64,000 bases of DNA, from assembly GCF_014302995.1 (NCBI RefSeq), contig NZ_CP060295.1, positions 6,687,501 to 6,751,500 of the forward strand, in the 5' to 3' direction. The position numbers and the translations under genes are program-made. A model generated the notes under the pieces. It was given only the letters and a program-made list of their open reading frames with translations. It was not told where the DNA came from and ran no database searches. Shown here piece after piece: positions 17,096 through 27,900 of the stretch; the stretch's first letter is position 1, and each line of letters opens with the position of its first letter. This stretch comes from Variovorax sp. PAMC26660. GTDB lineage: Bacteria; Pseudomonadota; Gammaproteobacteria; Burkholderiales; Burkholderiaceae_C.

Positions 17096-17986
17096 TCAGG
17101 CCGCGACGGACTCAACGCGTTCGCGGCGATCTGCATCGAGCAACGCGTGAAGGTACGGCAGTTGCTGCAAGGCGGCCTGCTCGCCCTCTTCGATGATGTA
17201 GGGCACCTTGTCGGTGTCGAACAGGCGCACGCGCTGCTTGAATTGCGGCAGGATCAGGATCATCTCGGAGTGGTGCGCCGCGCTCTGGAAAGCCAGGCGT
17301 GACTGGAGCAGGTTGTTCGCGAGGATCGCGCTGAGCTGGGCCGCAAAGCGGCTCGCGCTGCGGATATTGTCCTGGTATGGGCTCTCGAAGCCCACTGCGA
17401 CGATCACGCGGCTGCCGTTCTTCATTGCCACGCTGACCGGCAGCGGGTCGGACATGTAGCCGTCGACCAGCAGCCGGCCGCCCAGCTTCACGGGCGCAAA
17501 CGCCAGCGGCAGCGAGACGCTGGCGCGAATCGCATCGACCATGTCGCCGCGAGTGATGTCGACCAGTTCGCCATTCATGAAGTCGGTGGCCGTGATGTGC
17601 AGCGGAATCGGTGTGTCCTCGATGCGCCGCTGCCCGAAGACATGGCGAAAGGCCGCGAGCATCGAGCCATCGTCGCGCAAGCCGAAGTTGTCCGCCCGAA
17701 ACCCGAAGAGCCTGGGTGCCAGCAGGCGCAGGAAGCCCATATGGTTGCGCCTGGAGGTCATCTTGCGGGTCCAGGTGCGCAAGGTGACGTCGGTCATCCT
17801 GGCGGCGTCGAAGCCGAGCGCAACGCCGGCCGCGAACAAGGCGCCGCCGCTGCACCCGACCACGCGATCGATGCCGATGCCCGCGTCGGTCAGCGCCTTG
17901 ACCACGCCGATGGAGGCCGCGCACTTGACGCTGCCCGAGCCGATCACCAGCGTGACCGCAGGCCCCTGAACCGGCGCGCGTTTCAT
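17096..17986 (-). CDS. Patatin-like phospholipase
   Basis: 296 residues. Patatin-family serine lipases hydrolyse acyl esters of phospholipids or lipids with a Ser-Asp dyad. Here the oxyanion loop is GSGSVKCAAS (residues 16-25), the nucleophile elbow GCSGG has Ser46, and the dyad Asp is Asp175 in LLVDGYMSD, a DGY in place of the usual DGG/DGA. No signal peptide, so cytosolic or membrane-associated. The start overlaps the upstream STAS gene stop by ATGA, so the two are translationally coupled, and the receiver-GNAT gene begins 5 bases after its stop. It is therefore part of the partner-switching operon; a role as its output enzyme is inferred. Confidence 0.88.
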   Translation of the reverse strand: MKRAPVQGPAVTLVIGSGSVKCAASIGVVKALTDAGIGIDRVVGCSGGALFAAGVALGFDAARMTDVTLRTWTRKMTSRRNHMGFLRLLAPRLFGFRADNFGLRDDGSMLAAFRHVFGQRRIEDTPIPLHITATDFMNGELVDITRGDMVDAIRASVSLPLAFAPVKLGGRLLVDGYMSDPLPVSVAMKNGSRVIVAVGFESPYQDNIRSASRFAAQLSAILANNLLQSRLAFQSAAHHSEMILILPQFKQRVRLFDTDKVPYIIEEGEQAALQQLPYLHALLDADRRERVESVAA

Positions 17987-18327
17987 GCGGCCTCCGTGAA
18001 ACTCTCCACCGCGTGGCGCACGTCGGGAAATATCTTGAGGATGCTGGTGAAGCCGGCGATCTCGAGCACCCGCCTGACCTGAGGCTGCACGGCGGCTATG
18101 CGCAGGTCGCCGCCGGCGAGACGGCAGCTCTTGACGGTGCCGAGCAAGGACCTCAGGCCGGCGCTGCTGGTGTAGTTCACCAGCGAAAAGTCGGCCACCA
18201 GGCGCACGTCACCCCCGGAGATCGACGCCGCAAAGCGCTGGGTCAGCGCATCGGCGTTGAGGCTGTCCACGCTGCCGGTGATGGCCAGCACGGCCACCGT
18301 ATCGTGTTGTGTGATGTTGATCTGCAC
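17983..18327 (-). CDS. STAS-domain anti-sigma factor antagonist
   Basis: 114 residues from a GTG at 18327, chosen because TGGAGAAAG lies just upstream; the longer ATG frame overlaps the preceding gene and lacks a ribosome site. STAS proteins bind and titrate an RsbW-like kinase when unphosphorylated. The fold is visible: strand VAVLAITGSVDSLNA, the phosphorylation loop NYTSSAGLRSLL with the conserved Ser near residue 55, and DLRIAAVQPQVRRVLEIAG. It follows the anti-sigma kinase by 16 bases and overlaps the patatin gene by 4, so it belongs to a standard antagonist-kinase pair. Confidence 0.9.
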   Translation of the reverse strand: MQINITQHDTVAVLAITGSVDSLNADALTQRFAASISGGDVRLVADFSLVNYTSSAGLRSLLGTVKSCRLAGGDLRIAAVQPQVRRVLEIAGFTSILKIFPDVRHAVESFTEAA

Positions 18328-18343
18328 GAGCTTTCTCCAGGGG

Positions 18344-18823
18344 TCAGTAGGATGCGAGCGGCACCAGGTATTTCTCGATGGTGAGGACGTTGCCTCGGCG
18401 CGGGCGGCATTGGTAGTGCTGGCGGTCGGAGAGTTCACGGATCAGGTGAACGCCCAGGCCGCCCGGCGCACGTGCCTGCAGCACCGCGGTGGCGTCCACA
18501 GGCGCGACCGTCAGCGGATCGAAGGGCTTGCCCTGGTCTTCCAGCGTCAACACGATGCGGCGTGGGCCGCGTTGATGCACGATCCGCAGCTCCAGCGTCA
18601 ACGGGCCGACCTGGCCCACGGGGTAGGCGTGGTGCATGACGTTGACGCAGGCCTCCTCGGCAATGAGCCGAAGGTCGTGGCATGTCTGCTCGTCGATCAA
18701 CTCGCGACTGCACATGGCGGCAACCATGGCCAGCAACGCCGGCAGGTTGGCGAGCTCGGCTCCGCACGTGATGCGATCGAGCGCGCTGGCAAGTCCGAGG
18801 GGGGAGATGCGCTGCTCTGTCAT
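18344..18823 (-). CDS. RsbW-like anti-sigma factor serine/threonine kinase
   Basis: 159 residues from ATG 18823, which overlaps the upstream sensor kinase stop as ATGA. GHKL-fold kinases of this type phosphorylate a STAS antagonist on serine. Motifs: N box [13 protein letters not shown] (residues 55-67), G1 box [10 protein letters not shown] with Asp96, and G2 box [12 protein letters not shown]. The neighbouring STAS gene is the evident partner. No sigma factor gene is present in the window, so the output might be another protein, for example the patatin or a regulator elsewhere. Confidence 0.9.
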   Translation of the reverse strand: MTEQRISPLGLASALDRITCGAELANLPALLAMVAAMCSRELIDEQTCHDLRLIAEEACVNVMHHAYPVGQVGPLTLELRIVHQRGPRRIVLTLEDQGKPFDPLTVAPVDATAVLQARAPGGLGVHLIRELSDRQHYQCRPRRGNVLTIEKYLVPLASY

Positions 18824-20155
18824 GCCCGGCTCTTCGATGGCGCGTCCGACGACGGCGGCTGGGGCAGCCAGACGGTGAAGCACGAGCCCGCGCCGGGCGT
18901 GCTGGTCACCTCGATGTCTCCGCCCATCAGGCGGCACAGGCGGCGGCTGATCGCCAGGCCCAGGCCGCTGCCGCCAAAAGCCCGCGTGCTGCCCTCGTCG
19001 GCCTGCAGGAAGGGCTGGAACAGCTTGCCGATCTCCACGGGGCTCAGGCCGATGCCGGTGTCCTCGATATCGAAGCGCACCTCCAGTGCGCCGGCTTGCC
19101 GCTCGCGTGTGGACGCGCGCAGTTGCACGCGACCTTGGGTCGTGAACTTGGCCGCGTTGGACACCAGCGCAATCAGCACTTGCCGCAGGCGAAGAGCGTC
19201 CACATCGACCAGGACCAGGCCCTGCTGCACGTCTGTCCGCATGAGGTTGCCGTTGGCGATCAGCAGCGGCCGCACGGCGGCCTCCACGGACGTCAGCAGG
19301 CCGTGCAGGTCGCAGTCCTCAAGGTGCAGCTGAATCTTGTCGGCGTCCAGCCGGGTCAGGTCCAGCACGGCATTGATCATCGACAGCAACTCCTTCGCCG
19401 CATGCTTGATGCGTCTCAGGTCCGCGTGGGCTGCGGCGGGCACGCTGTTGGTCAGTTCTTCTTCGAGCAGCTCCGCGTAGCCGATCACGGCGTTGAGCGG
19501 CGTTCGCAGCTCATGGCTCATGTTCGCCAGGAAGGCGCTCTTGGCCTTGTTGGCCGACTCTGCCTCCTGTCGCGCTTGTTCGAGGTGCAGGGCCTGGGCT
19601 TCGATCTGGCGATTGCGCTCCTGCAATGCCGCACGCGTGCGGGCGGTGCGCAGCGACTCGGCGTGAATCGCATGCCCGAAGAGCGAGAGGTAGAGCGCCG
19701 CGGCCACGGCCGACAGCGAGATGGTCAGCAAGGAGGTGTCTGGACGGAACTCGAAGCCCGTTGCGGCGGCGCCCGTCACGATACCGAGCACAACGGCCAA
19801 CAGGCCCCGCAAGGCGTGGCGCACGCCGCCTGAACCCACGTTCGATGCATGCATGGCCCCCCCCCAACGCGACGATGATCCAGGGGTTGATGCCCGAGAG
19901 TCCGCCGTAGATTCCGATCAGGAAAGAATCGACCAGCAAGGCGCGCATCTCGCTGCGCCTGCCATCGGCGGCGCGGCAGCTCAGCCAGTAGGCCAGATGC
20001 GGCCACGTCAGCATGACCACGCCCGCCCACCACAGCGCGATCGGCGGCTGCGTGGTGAAGACCGAGCCGAGCAGCAGGCCGGCGGCCAGATGGGCGCCGA
20101 TACGCACCGGGTAGTTCACCCGAACCCCGCCGTACAGGCGCCGCGGCGCCGTCAT
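18820..20155 (-). CDS. Membrane sensor histidine kinase, split by a one-base frameshift in a G9 tract
   Basis: Two frames join into one kinase. The N-terminal part (20155 to about 19860) has membrane helices with [13 protein letters not shown] and [20 protein letters not shown], matching the N-terminus of the adjacent paralogue at 20516-21901. The rest (from about 19857 to 18820) has more helices, a coiled coil, the H box [20 protein letters not shown] box [13 protein letters not shown]1 [11 protein letters not shown] and G2 [13 protein letters not shown]. The frame changes at nine consecutive C on the plus strand (19857-19865, G9 on the coding strand). With eight G the reading is [13 protein letters not shown], which aligns with the paralogue, so the break is a +1 base. 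Either phase variation or a base-call error. Confidence 0.87.
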
Positions 20156-20514
20156 GACAGCAGGCCCTCGATTTTCGCTAGCAACCGTTCGAGTTCAATC
20201 GGTTTGGTGTCGAAGTCGTCGCAGCCCGCGTCCATCGCGCGCTGGTGGTCTCCGTCCATGGCATGCGCGGTGAGTGCGATCACCGGGATGTCGCGCAGAT
20301 CAGGGTTGGCCTTCAGGCGGCGCGTGGCCTCCCAGCCGTCCATGACCGGCAGGCTCATGTCCATCAGGATCAGCGCCGGCCTAGCGCTCGTGGCCGCGAT
20401 CAGTGCATCCGCGCCGTCGAAGGCCATCACCATGTCGTAGCCGCGCCGCGACAGCCGCCGCGACAGCATGTCCCGGTTCAACTCGTTGTCCTCGACCAGC
20501 AGGATCTTTGGCAT
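20152..20514 (-). CDS. Single-domain response regulator (CheY-like)
   Basis: 120 residues, a lone receiver domain: ILLVEDNELNRD, ALILMDMSLPVMDGW with phospho-acceptor Asp52, ALTAHAM, and DTKPIELERL with Lys104. No output domain, so it acts as a phosphate shuttle or protein-contact switch. The MSLPVMDGW and DDFDTKPI wording is typical of receivers paired with hybrid-type kinases. It starts one base after the stop of the upstream kinase and overlaps the next kinase start by ATGA, so it lies between two sensor kinases in the same operon and is their probable common target. Confidence 0.93.
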   Translation of the reverse strand: MPKILLVEDNELNRDMLSRRLSRRGYDMVMAFDGADALIAATSARPALILMDMSLPVMDGWEATRRLKANPDLRDIPVIALTAHAMDGDHQRAMDAGCDDFDTKPIELERLLAKIEGLLS

Positions 20515-20515
20515 G

Positions 20516-21901
20516 TCAGTCCTCGGCTGCGTTTTCTGCGAGGGGCAACTTCGCGAGCACGACCGCCCGAAACCGGCTGCCCACGCCGAGCGTGCTGACG
20601 GCGGTCACGTCGCCGCCCATCAGGCGGCACAGACGGCGGCTGATGGCCAATCCGAGGCCCGTTCCGCCGTATTTCCGCGTCGTCCGGGATTCGGCTTGCA
20701 CGAAGGGCTGGAAGAGTCGGCCCAACTGCGAAGGAGTCATGCCGATGCCGGTGTCGCTGACCTCGAAAACCACGACAGGCTGGCCACTCGCATCGACGTC
20801 GCCGGTGGTGGCTATCGAGATGCGGCCGTTGCTGGTGAACTTGGCCGCGTTCGACACCAGGTTGATCAGCACTTGCCGCAGCTTCGTCAGATCGGACTGC
20901 ATCAGGCTCAACCCGTGTGCGCACCGCACCTGCAAGCTGTTGCGGTTCACGGTCATCAGAGGCTGGGTGGTCGAGAGCACCTGGTCCAGCAGCTCGGCCA
21001 GCTCGAAGGACTCGACATGCAGCTCCATCCGGTCGGCCTCGATTTTCGACAGATCGAGCACGTCGTTGATCATTTGCAGCAGGTGCCGCGCAGCACCCTT
21101 GATGCGGCCCAGGTCGGCGAGCGCGGTGTCGAGTTCGTCGCGCTCCGCCAGGTCCTCTTCCAGCATCTCGGTGTAGCCGATCACCGCATTGAGCGGCGTG
21201 CGCAGTTCGTGGCTCATGTTCGCCAGAAAGGTGCTCTTAGCCAGGTTGGCGGTCTCCGCCTGTTCGCGGGCCTGCTCGGCAATCACGCCGGCCTGCTCGA
21301 GATCCGCCTTCTGTTGCTCGATGACCTGGTTGCGCGCATGCACCTCCCGCTTCGCGCCAATGGCCTGGCGCGTCCGGAAATGCGACGCCAGGCCAAACGC
21401 GGCCGTGTAGGTGGTGACCGCGAGCGCCGTCATCACGTGTGCCAGCAGCGGGACCGGCAACACGTCGAAACCGGCATTGAGCCCCACGGCCAGAATCCCG
21501 AGCACGAAGCACCCGGCGCCGGCCAAGCCCAGGCGCAGCCCGCCGATGCTCAGGTTGGCAGCGTTGATGGCCGTGAAGGACACCACGCAGATCCATAGGT
21601 CGAGGCCGGTCAGCAGCGTGAATGCGCCCATGAGGAAGCTGTCGATCAGCAGGTTCCGCCGCTCGGCGGCCTTGCTGTCGCGGGCGCGGCTCGCCGCCAG
21701 GTAGGCCAGGTGCGGCCACAGCAAGGCAGTGCCGCACATCAGCACCAAGATGCCGACAGGCATCGGCCGCAGTTGCAATACCGAGAGCGCCACGGCACCG
21801 AAGAACCCGTGTCCCACCACGCGCAGGCCATAGTCCAGGCGCACGGTCGGATGGACGCGCGGCCGCGGCCTCGGGGATGGCAGGCCCCGTACGGCGGTCA
21901 T
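20516..21901 (-). CDS. Membrane sensor histidine kinase
   Basis: 461 residues. Residues 25-170 contain six or so hydrophobic segments ([66 protein letters not shown]), a MASE-like integral membrane sensor with no large periplasmic loop. A coiled coil (190-222) leads to the H box [18 protein letters not shown] with His231, then N box [13 protein letters not shown]1 DTGIGMTP and G2 [13 protein letters not shown]. It is the intact paralogue of the frameshifted kinase two genes downstream. It starts 36 bases after the autotransporter stop and is probably co-transcribed with it. Confidence 0.93.
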   Translation of the reverse strand: MTAVRGLPSPRPRPRVHPTVRLDYGLRVVGHGFFGAVALSVLQLRPMPVGILVLMCGTALLWPHLAYLAASRARDSKAAERRNLLIDSFLMGAFTLLTGLDLWICVVSFTAINAANLSIGGLRLGLAGAGCFVLGILAVGLNAGFDVLPVPLLAHVMTALAVTTYTAAFGLASHFRTRQAIGAKREVHARNQVIEQQKADLEQAGVIAEQAREQAETANLAKSTFLANMSHELRTPLNAVIGYTEMLEEDLAERDELDTALADLGRIKGAARHLLQMINDVLDLSKIEADRMELHVESFELAELLDQVLSTTQPLMTVNRNSLQVRCAHGLSLMQSDLTKLRQVLINLVSNAAKFTSNGRISIATTGDVDASGQPVVVFEVSDTGIGMTPSQLGRLFQPFVQAESRTTRKYGGTGLGLAISRRLCRLMGGDVTAVSTLGVGSRFRAVVLAKLPLAENAAED

Positions 21902-21937
21902 CGAGCAAAGACTCCGTGCAGTTCCATGTCCGGGCCC

Positions 21938-24900
21938 TTACCAGCGCATCTTCAAGCCCACGCTCGCGTTCACGCCCCCCTCGGTGCGCGTGTTGCCGCC
22001 GCTGGCGTTCAGTTGCCCGACTTCGCCATACAGGCTGGTGCGCTCGCTGAGCGCCAGCGTGGCGCCCATGGCCACTTCCGTGCGCGTGCCGCCGGTGGGC
22101 GTGCCGATCACGGTGAGCGCAGCCGGCGTGCGGTAGCTGGCGCTGTCCGTGCCGTTCGGGCTCTTGTAGACATTCAGCCGGCCATAGGGCTTCAGCGTGC
22201 CGATGGCGGTGGCCAGTTCGCCTTGCACCCGGATGCCCATGCGCAGGCTCCAGCCGCTCTTCGTGTTCTGGCCCACGGTGGTGAGGCCACCCAGGGCGAG
22301 ATCGTCCAGGTCGAGCGATTGGCGAATGAGCTGTAGCTGCGGCTCGATGCGCCAACCCGGCGCAAGCTCGAAGGACTGCCCGACTTCCAGCGAGGCGAGC
22401 AGGCTCGACCCCTTGCCGTTGGCGCTGCTGCTCGTGATCGCCTCCACGCCATAGCGATGGCGTGCGGCCTGCAGCACGGCTTCGGCGTACAGGCCGCTCC
22501 TGCCCTGGTAGCTGCCGTAGGCGCCCAGGTACTGGTTCCTCAGGTTGTTGCGCCCGACCTGCAGGTTCGCGATGCCGCGTGCGAAACCGCTGGCGCTCAT
22601 GTCGCCGTCGAGCTGGCCGACGGAGACGCCGACCTGCCATTGCGCATCGGCGCTGCCGCCGACGAAGAGGTCGGTGCCGGCCTGGAAGCCGGTGAGGCGC
22701 CCGCGGCTGTGCGGGCTGACGGCGCCGCCCTGGGCGATGTCGCGCTGCACGCTGAGGACGCGGCCCCAGGCCTGGCGGGAGCCTGCAGGCGCATCGGCGC
22801 CCACGCTGTCGCCCACGCGTTGACTGCGGTTGGCCAGCATCGCGAGGTTGGCTTCACGCAGTTGCTCGGGCAGCGCGGCGATCAGCGGGACTTCGGCACG
22901 GTACAGGGGCGCAGATGGTCCTGGCGTGCCTGCGCCCCCGGAGTTCACAGGGTTCACTGGGTCTGCAGGGTTCATCGGGTCCACGGGGGGGACGTTCGAG
23001 TTCAGCCAGGCGCCGCTGGCGTTGGTGGTCATGCGGTATTCGAAGGCGCCGGCATCGACGTGGCCGCCAGGCAAGCTGAACGCGTTGGGCTCGATGCGCG
23101 CGCCCTTCTCGGTCACGACCACCGGGATGCCGTTGCCCTTGGTGAGCGCGCCCAGGCCGGCGACGTTCGTCACTTGCACCTGCGTGCTGCCACTGGCGAC
23201 GGCGCTGGCACCGCTCAGCAGGAGCCGGTCGCTGGTGCTGGTGCTGTCGCCCAGCGCTGTGGCGATCTGCAGCACGCCGTTGTTGCCCACGTAGGGGCCG
23301 GTGACGGTGAGCGTGCTGCCCACGGCACCGCCAGCGCTGCGCAGGTTGACGGTGCCGGCATTGGCGAGAGCGGCAACGGTCTGGTCGAAGCCGGCCGTAT
23401 CGAAGGTGGCGCCGGCGGCCACGCTGTGGGCGCTGCTCGAGGCGAATGTGTTCGCGGCGCCTGCCCTCAAGGTGCCTGCGGCCACGTTCGTGGCGCCGGT
23501 GTAGACATTCGCGCCAGCAAGGATCAGGGTACCCGTGCCCTGCTTGGTGAGAAAGCCGCCGCCCGAGATCACGCCGGCGAGGGTTTCGCTGAAGGCACCG
23601 GTGTCGATCACCGGATCGTTGCTGCCGGTCATGTGGATGGCGTTGGCGATGGTCAAGCCATCGGTAGCAAAGCCGAGGGTGGTGCCGTCGTCCATGGACA
23701 GCGTGCCCGTGCCCAGGGCCATGCTGTGGCCGAGATTCAGGCGACCGGCCTTGAGAGACGTACCGCCTGAACGCGCACTGGCCTGGTCCAGCGTCCAGGT
23801 GCCGCTGCCCTGCTTGATGAGGGTGCCGGCGAAGGTGGTGTCGCCGGTGACCGCCCGCGAGTAGAGCTGAACGCCCGTGCCGTCCAGTGTCAGCGTGGAG
23901 GCTGCGTTGGTGCCCATCTCCAAGGTGCCCTCGATGACGGAGCCGCTGACCAGCGTGACCTTGTGGGTGCCGGCATCCGACAGCGCGACATTGCCGATCA
24001 TCTTGCCCGCGTTGCTGAAAGTGACGTCGCCCTTGGACGCATACAGCGATGCATATTTTCCTTGGATGGTCGAGGCCGCGCCATTTACCACCGTTGCGGT
24101 ATCGGCCTGCAGGAACAAGCCATTTCCGTCCCCTGCGATGAGGCCGCCTTCGGTATTGGTGATGTTGGCTGCGCCGCCAATGACATACACCCCCGAATAG
24201 TCGGCCTTGTCGGCGCGGATCGTGGCCCCGGTGTTGACTACCGTGTTGCCGCCGCTGCCATACATCGCCACGCCAGTTTCCTGGCCCGAGATAACGCCGC
24301 CGAGTGTGTTGTTGACCGTGGCTGTCACGCCACCCGTCGCGACGGCAGTGCCGTTGATGGTGGCGTTGGCGTGGATCGTGCCACCTGCGTTCGTCACCGT
24401 GCCTCCATTGACCAGGTCCACGCCACGCGTGTCGCCCTCGATCCGTCCGGTGGCCGCGTTGTTGACCGTGGCGCCGCCAGTTGCCGAAACCACCGCCTTC
24501 TGGCCTGCGGCAGTTCTCAGGATGGTGCCTGAGTTGTCCAGCGCGCCCAGGTTGTTCACGATGACTTGGTTGCCAATGCGCACGCCCGCGTTGACCTCCA
24601 ACCTGGCGTCGAAGTTGCCGCTGTTGTCCACCGTGACGGTGCCGGTGCCAAGCGCCGTGTTGCTGGCTGTTGCCAGTGTTCCGCCATGCACGGCGGTGCC
24701 GCCGGTGTAGCTGTTGGCCCCGCTGAGCACCAGGGTGCCTCGGTCGCGCTTGTCCAACTTGCCGCCGCCGTCGATGGCAATCGCGATGCGGGCAGTCGCG
24801 CCCGCATCGACGCGGATCTGCGCGTAGCCATCGCTGTCGTTGACCGCCGTCAGCTTGCCATTGGTGCCATTCACCAACGCGTAGCCGTCGACGGAGAACT

Positions 24901-27900
24901 GCAGGCCGCTGAAGCCTTGAGTGCCGTTCACCGTGACGGTGCCCCCACTGCCCGAGAAGATGCCGAAGTCGTGAGCCCAGGCCTGGCTCGCGCTGCCGTC
25001 GGTCGTGGTCCAGTTGGTGCTGCCGGCGTTCCAGGTGCCGCCGCCACCATGGACGGTGCCATCGGCCTGCAGCACATTGCCATTCCAGAACCGCAGGGTT
25101 CCGGAGCTGGCGCCCACCACCAGGTTGACCTGTTTGGCGACACTGGTCTGCACCGTCATGTCGCCAGCCTTGTAGCCCAGGGGCAGGTCGCCCAGGTCCA
25201 GGCCGTTGTTGGTCAGGCTGCCGCCGTAGTCGATCAGTCGGTAGGCACCACGCCCGAACCCGCCCGCGTCGGTGACGTTCAGCTTGCCGTCCAGCGTCAG
25301 GTTGCCGGTGAGGTTGAGCAAGCGGGTGTCCGACGGCGCGCCCAGGGCCACGTCGAGGTTGCTGTTCGCACCAAGCACCAGCGAGGCTGCCGACAGGGTG
25401 CTGCCGCTGAGCAAGGCCAGATGGCCGCCGTCGGCGATGTTCACCGCGCCGGCCAGAGTACCGCTGCCGGTCAGCGTCGCGCCGCTGAGGACGTCGACAC
25501 GGGTGCTGTTCAGTTTGGTCGCAACGTTCAAAGTGCCTGCATCGATGCGGGCGTTGCCGGTGGTCAGGCCGTTCTGGGTCTGGTCCAGCGTCCAGTTGCC
25601 AAGGCCCTTCTTGACGAGGGTGCCGGCGAAGGTGGTGGTGCCGGTGACGGCCTTGGAGTAGAGCTGATCACCCGCACCGTCCAGCGTCAGCGTGGAAGCC
25701 TGGGTAGCCGCCTGCAATCGGCCCATGATGCTGGAGCCCGTGTACAACGTGATCTCGTGGGCTTCATTGGCCCCAGAGGAGGCCAGGTTCACGTCTCCAA
25801 TCACCTTGCCTGCATTGCGTAGCGTGACGGCGCCTCCGAGGTTCGAAAGCACCGCCGCGCCTGCTGTCCCCTCGATCGTCGAATCGGCGTCGTTGATCAG
25901 CGTGCCGCCCGCGACAAATAACACGCCGGCTGCCTCGCCGGTGATTTTTCCGCCCCCCCTGTTGGTGACCGTTGCCCCGCTGTTTTGGACATACACGGCA
26001 TGGCCGATGGAGGCTGTGATAGTGGCCCCGTTGTTGTCTACCGTGTTGCCGCTGCTGCCCCACACCGCCACGCCGGCTTGTACGCCCGAGATCGTGCCGC
26101 CCAATGTGTTGCTGACCGTGGCGGCTACCCCCCCCGTCGCAACGCCATAGCTACCTGCGGCGTTGGCGTGGATCGTGCCGCCTGCGTTCGTCACCGTGCC
26201 CCCATCAACCAGATCCACGCCACGTGTGTCCCCCTCGATCCGTCCGGTGGCCGCGTTGTTCACCGTGGCGCCGCCTGTATCTGAAATCACTGCCTTCTGG
26301 CCCGTAGCCGTTTGCGAAATGGTGCCCGTGTTGTTCAGCGTACCCGTGTTGTTGACGATGACCGCGTTACCGATGCTGACACCCGAGTCGACCGCCAGGG
26401 TGGCGCCGAGACGGCCTGTGTTGTCCACGGTTACGGTGCCGCTGCCCAGACCCGAACCGTGGGCGACCGCCAGCGTGCCTGCGGCGACCTGCGTGGCGCC
26501 GCTGCGCGTCATGGCCTGGTCCAGCGTCCAGGTGCCCAGACCCTGCTTGACGAGGGTGCCGGCGCTGAAGCTGGTGGTGCCGCCGACGGCATTGGCGTAG
26601 CGCTGCTGGCCTGTACCGTCCAGGGTGAGCGTGGACGCGGCGTTGCTGCCTATGCCCAGGCTTCCGGTGATGCTGGAGCCAGTGAACAGCGTGACCTGGT
26701 GCGCTTGGGGTGGGTTCTGGAAATTCAGATTCACGCCGCCGATCAACTGGCCCTTGTTGGTGAGCCTGGTGCCTCCGGACATGACGATCACCGCCGTATT
26801 GGCCTTGATCACTGAAGCGACATCGTTGAATACTTCACCGCCGTTGTACAGGACGACGCCGCCATTGGCGCCCTGAATGGTCGCGCCGTTCAGGTTGTTG
26901 ACGATGCCCAATGCCGTGCCGCTTAATGCGCCGATCGACACCCCAACGCTGCCGTTCGCGTCAGCGCTGATCTTGCTCGCGAGGCCGTCATTGATCACGC
27001 TGCCCCCAGCGCCGAGGTAGACGCCCGATGCCTTGCCGGCGATGCTGGCGCCGGCCTCATTGGTGACAGTCACGGAGGCTGTGGCAGATGTCGCGTACAC
27101 GCCGTAGCCAAGGCTTGCGCTGGCGCCCGAGCTGATGGCGCTGCCGGCCCCGGTATTGCGTACCGAGCCACCGCCGGTCAGCCAGATACCGGCCTCCCCG
27201 CCTGCGATCGTGCCGCCTTTCTGGTTGGTCACCGTGCCAACGCCGTTGGTGACCTTGACACCCATGGTGTTGGTGCCTGTGGCCGCAAGACGGCCACCGG
27301 TATTGTTGATGGTGCCCCCTCCGACCTTCGTCTCGACGGCGATCTGGTTCGCACCCGTGCGCGTGACAGTGCCCGAATTGTTCAGCGTGCCCCCGTTGTT
27401 GACGACGACCTGGTTGGTGATGCTGAAGCCAGCGTCGACCTGCAGCGTGGCAGCGGCCTTGCCCGTGTTGTCCACGGTGACGCTGCCCGTGCCCAGCGCC
27501 GTGTTGTTGGCGACAACCAGCGTTCCGGCGGCGACCTGCGTGGCGCCGCTGCGCGTCATAGCCTTGTCCATGGTCCAGGTGCCGCTGCCGACCTTGACCA
27601 CGCTGCCCGAGCCGAGCGTGGTGGTGCCGGTCACGGCGTTTGAATAAAGCTGATCGCCCAGGCCGTCCAGCGTGAGCATGGACGCGGCGTTGGTGCCGAT
27701 ACCCAGGTTGCCCGTGATGCTGGAACCAGTGAACAGCGTGACCTTGTTGGTGCTGGCGCCGCGCAGCACCACATTGCCCACCAGGGCGCCAGCGTTGCTG
27801 AGTGTTGCGTTCCCGGCAATGACTTCCACCGCCGACTTGCCCTGGATGGTGGCGCCGGCACCATTGATCACCGTGCCCCCATCGATCAGGCGCACGCCTG

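Noticed and set aside
16234..17196. 320-codon plus-strand frame opposite the receiver-GNAT gene
   Set aside because: Antisense shadow; the minus strand carries complete receiver and acetyltransferase motifs.
18257..19333. 358-codon plus-strand frame across the kinase and anti-sigma genes
   Set aside because: Antisense to two recognisable kinases; composition typical of a shadow frame.
22457..23770. 437-codon plus-strand frame, and others up to 29314, opposite the autotransporter
   Set aside because: Repetitive Gly/Val/Asp/Arg antisense frames produced by GC-rich passenger repeats; they lack ribosome sites and mirror the codon periodicity of the autotransporter.
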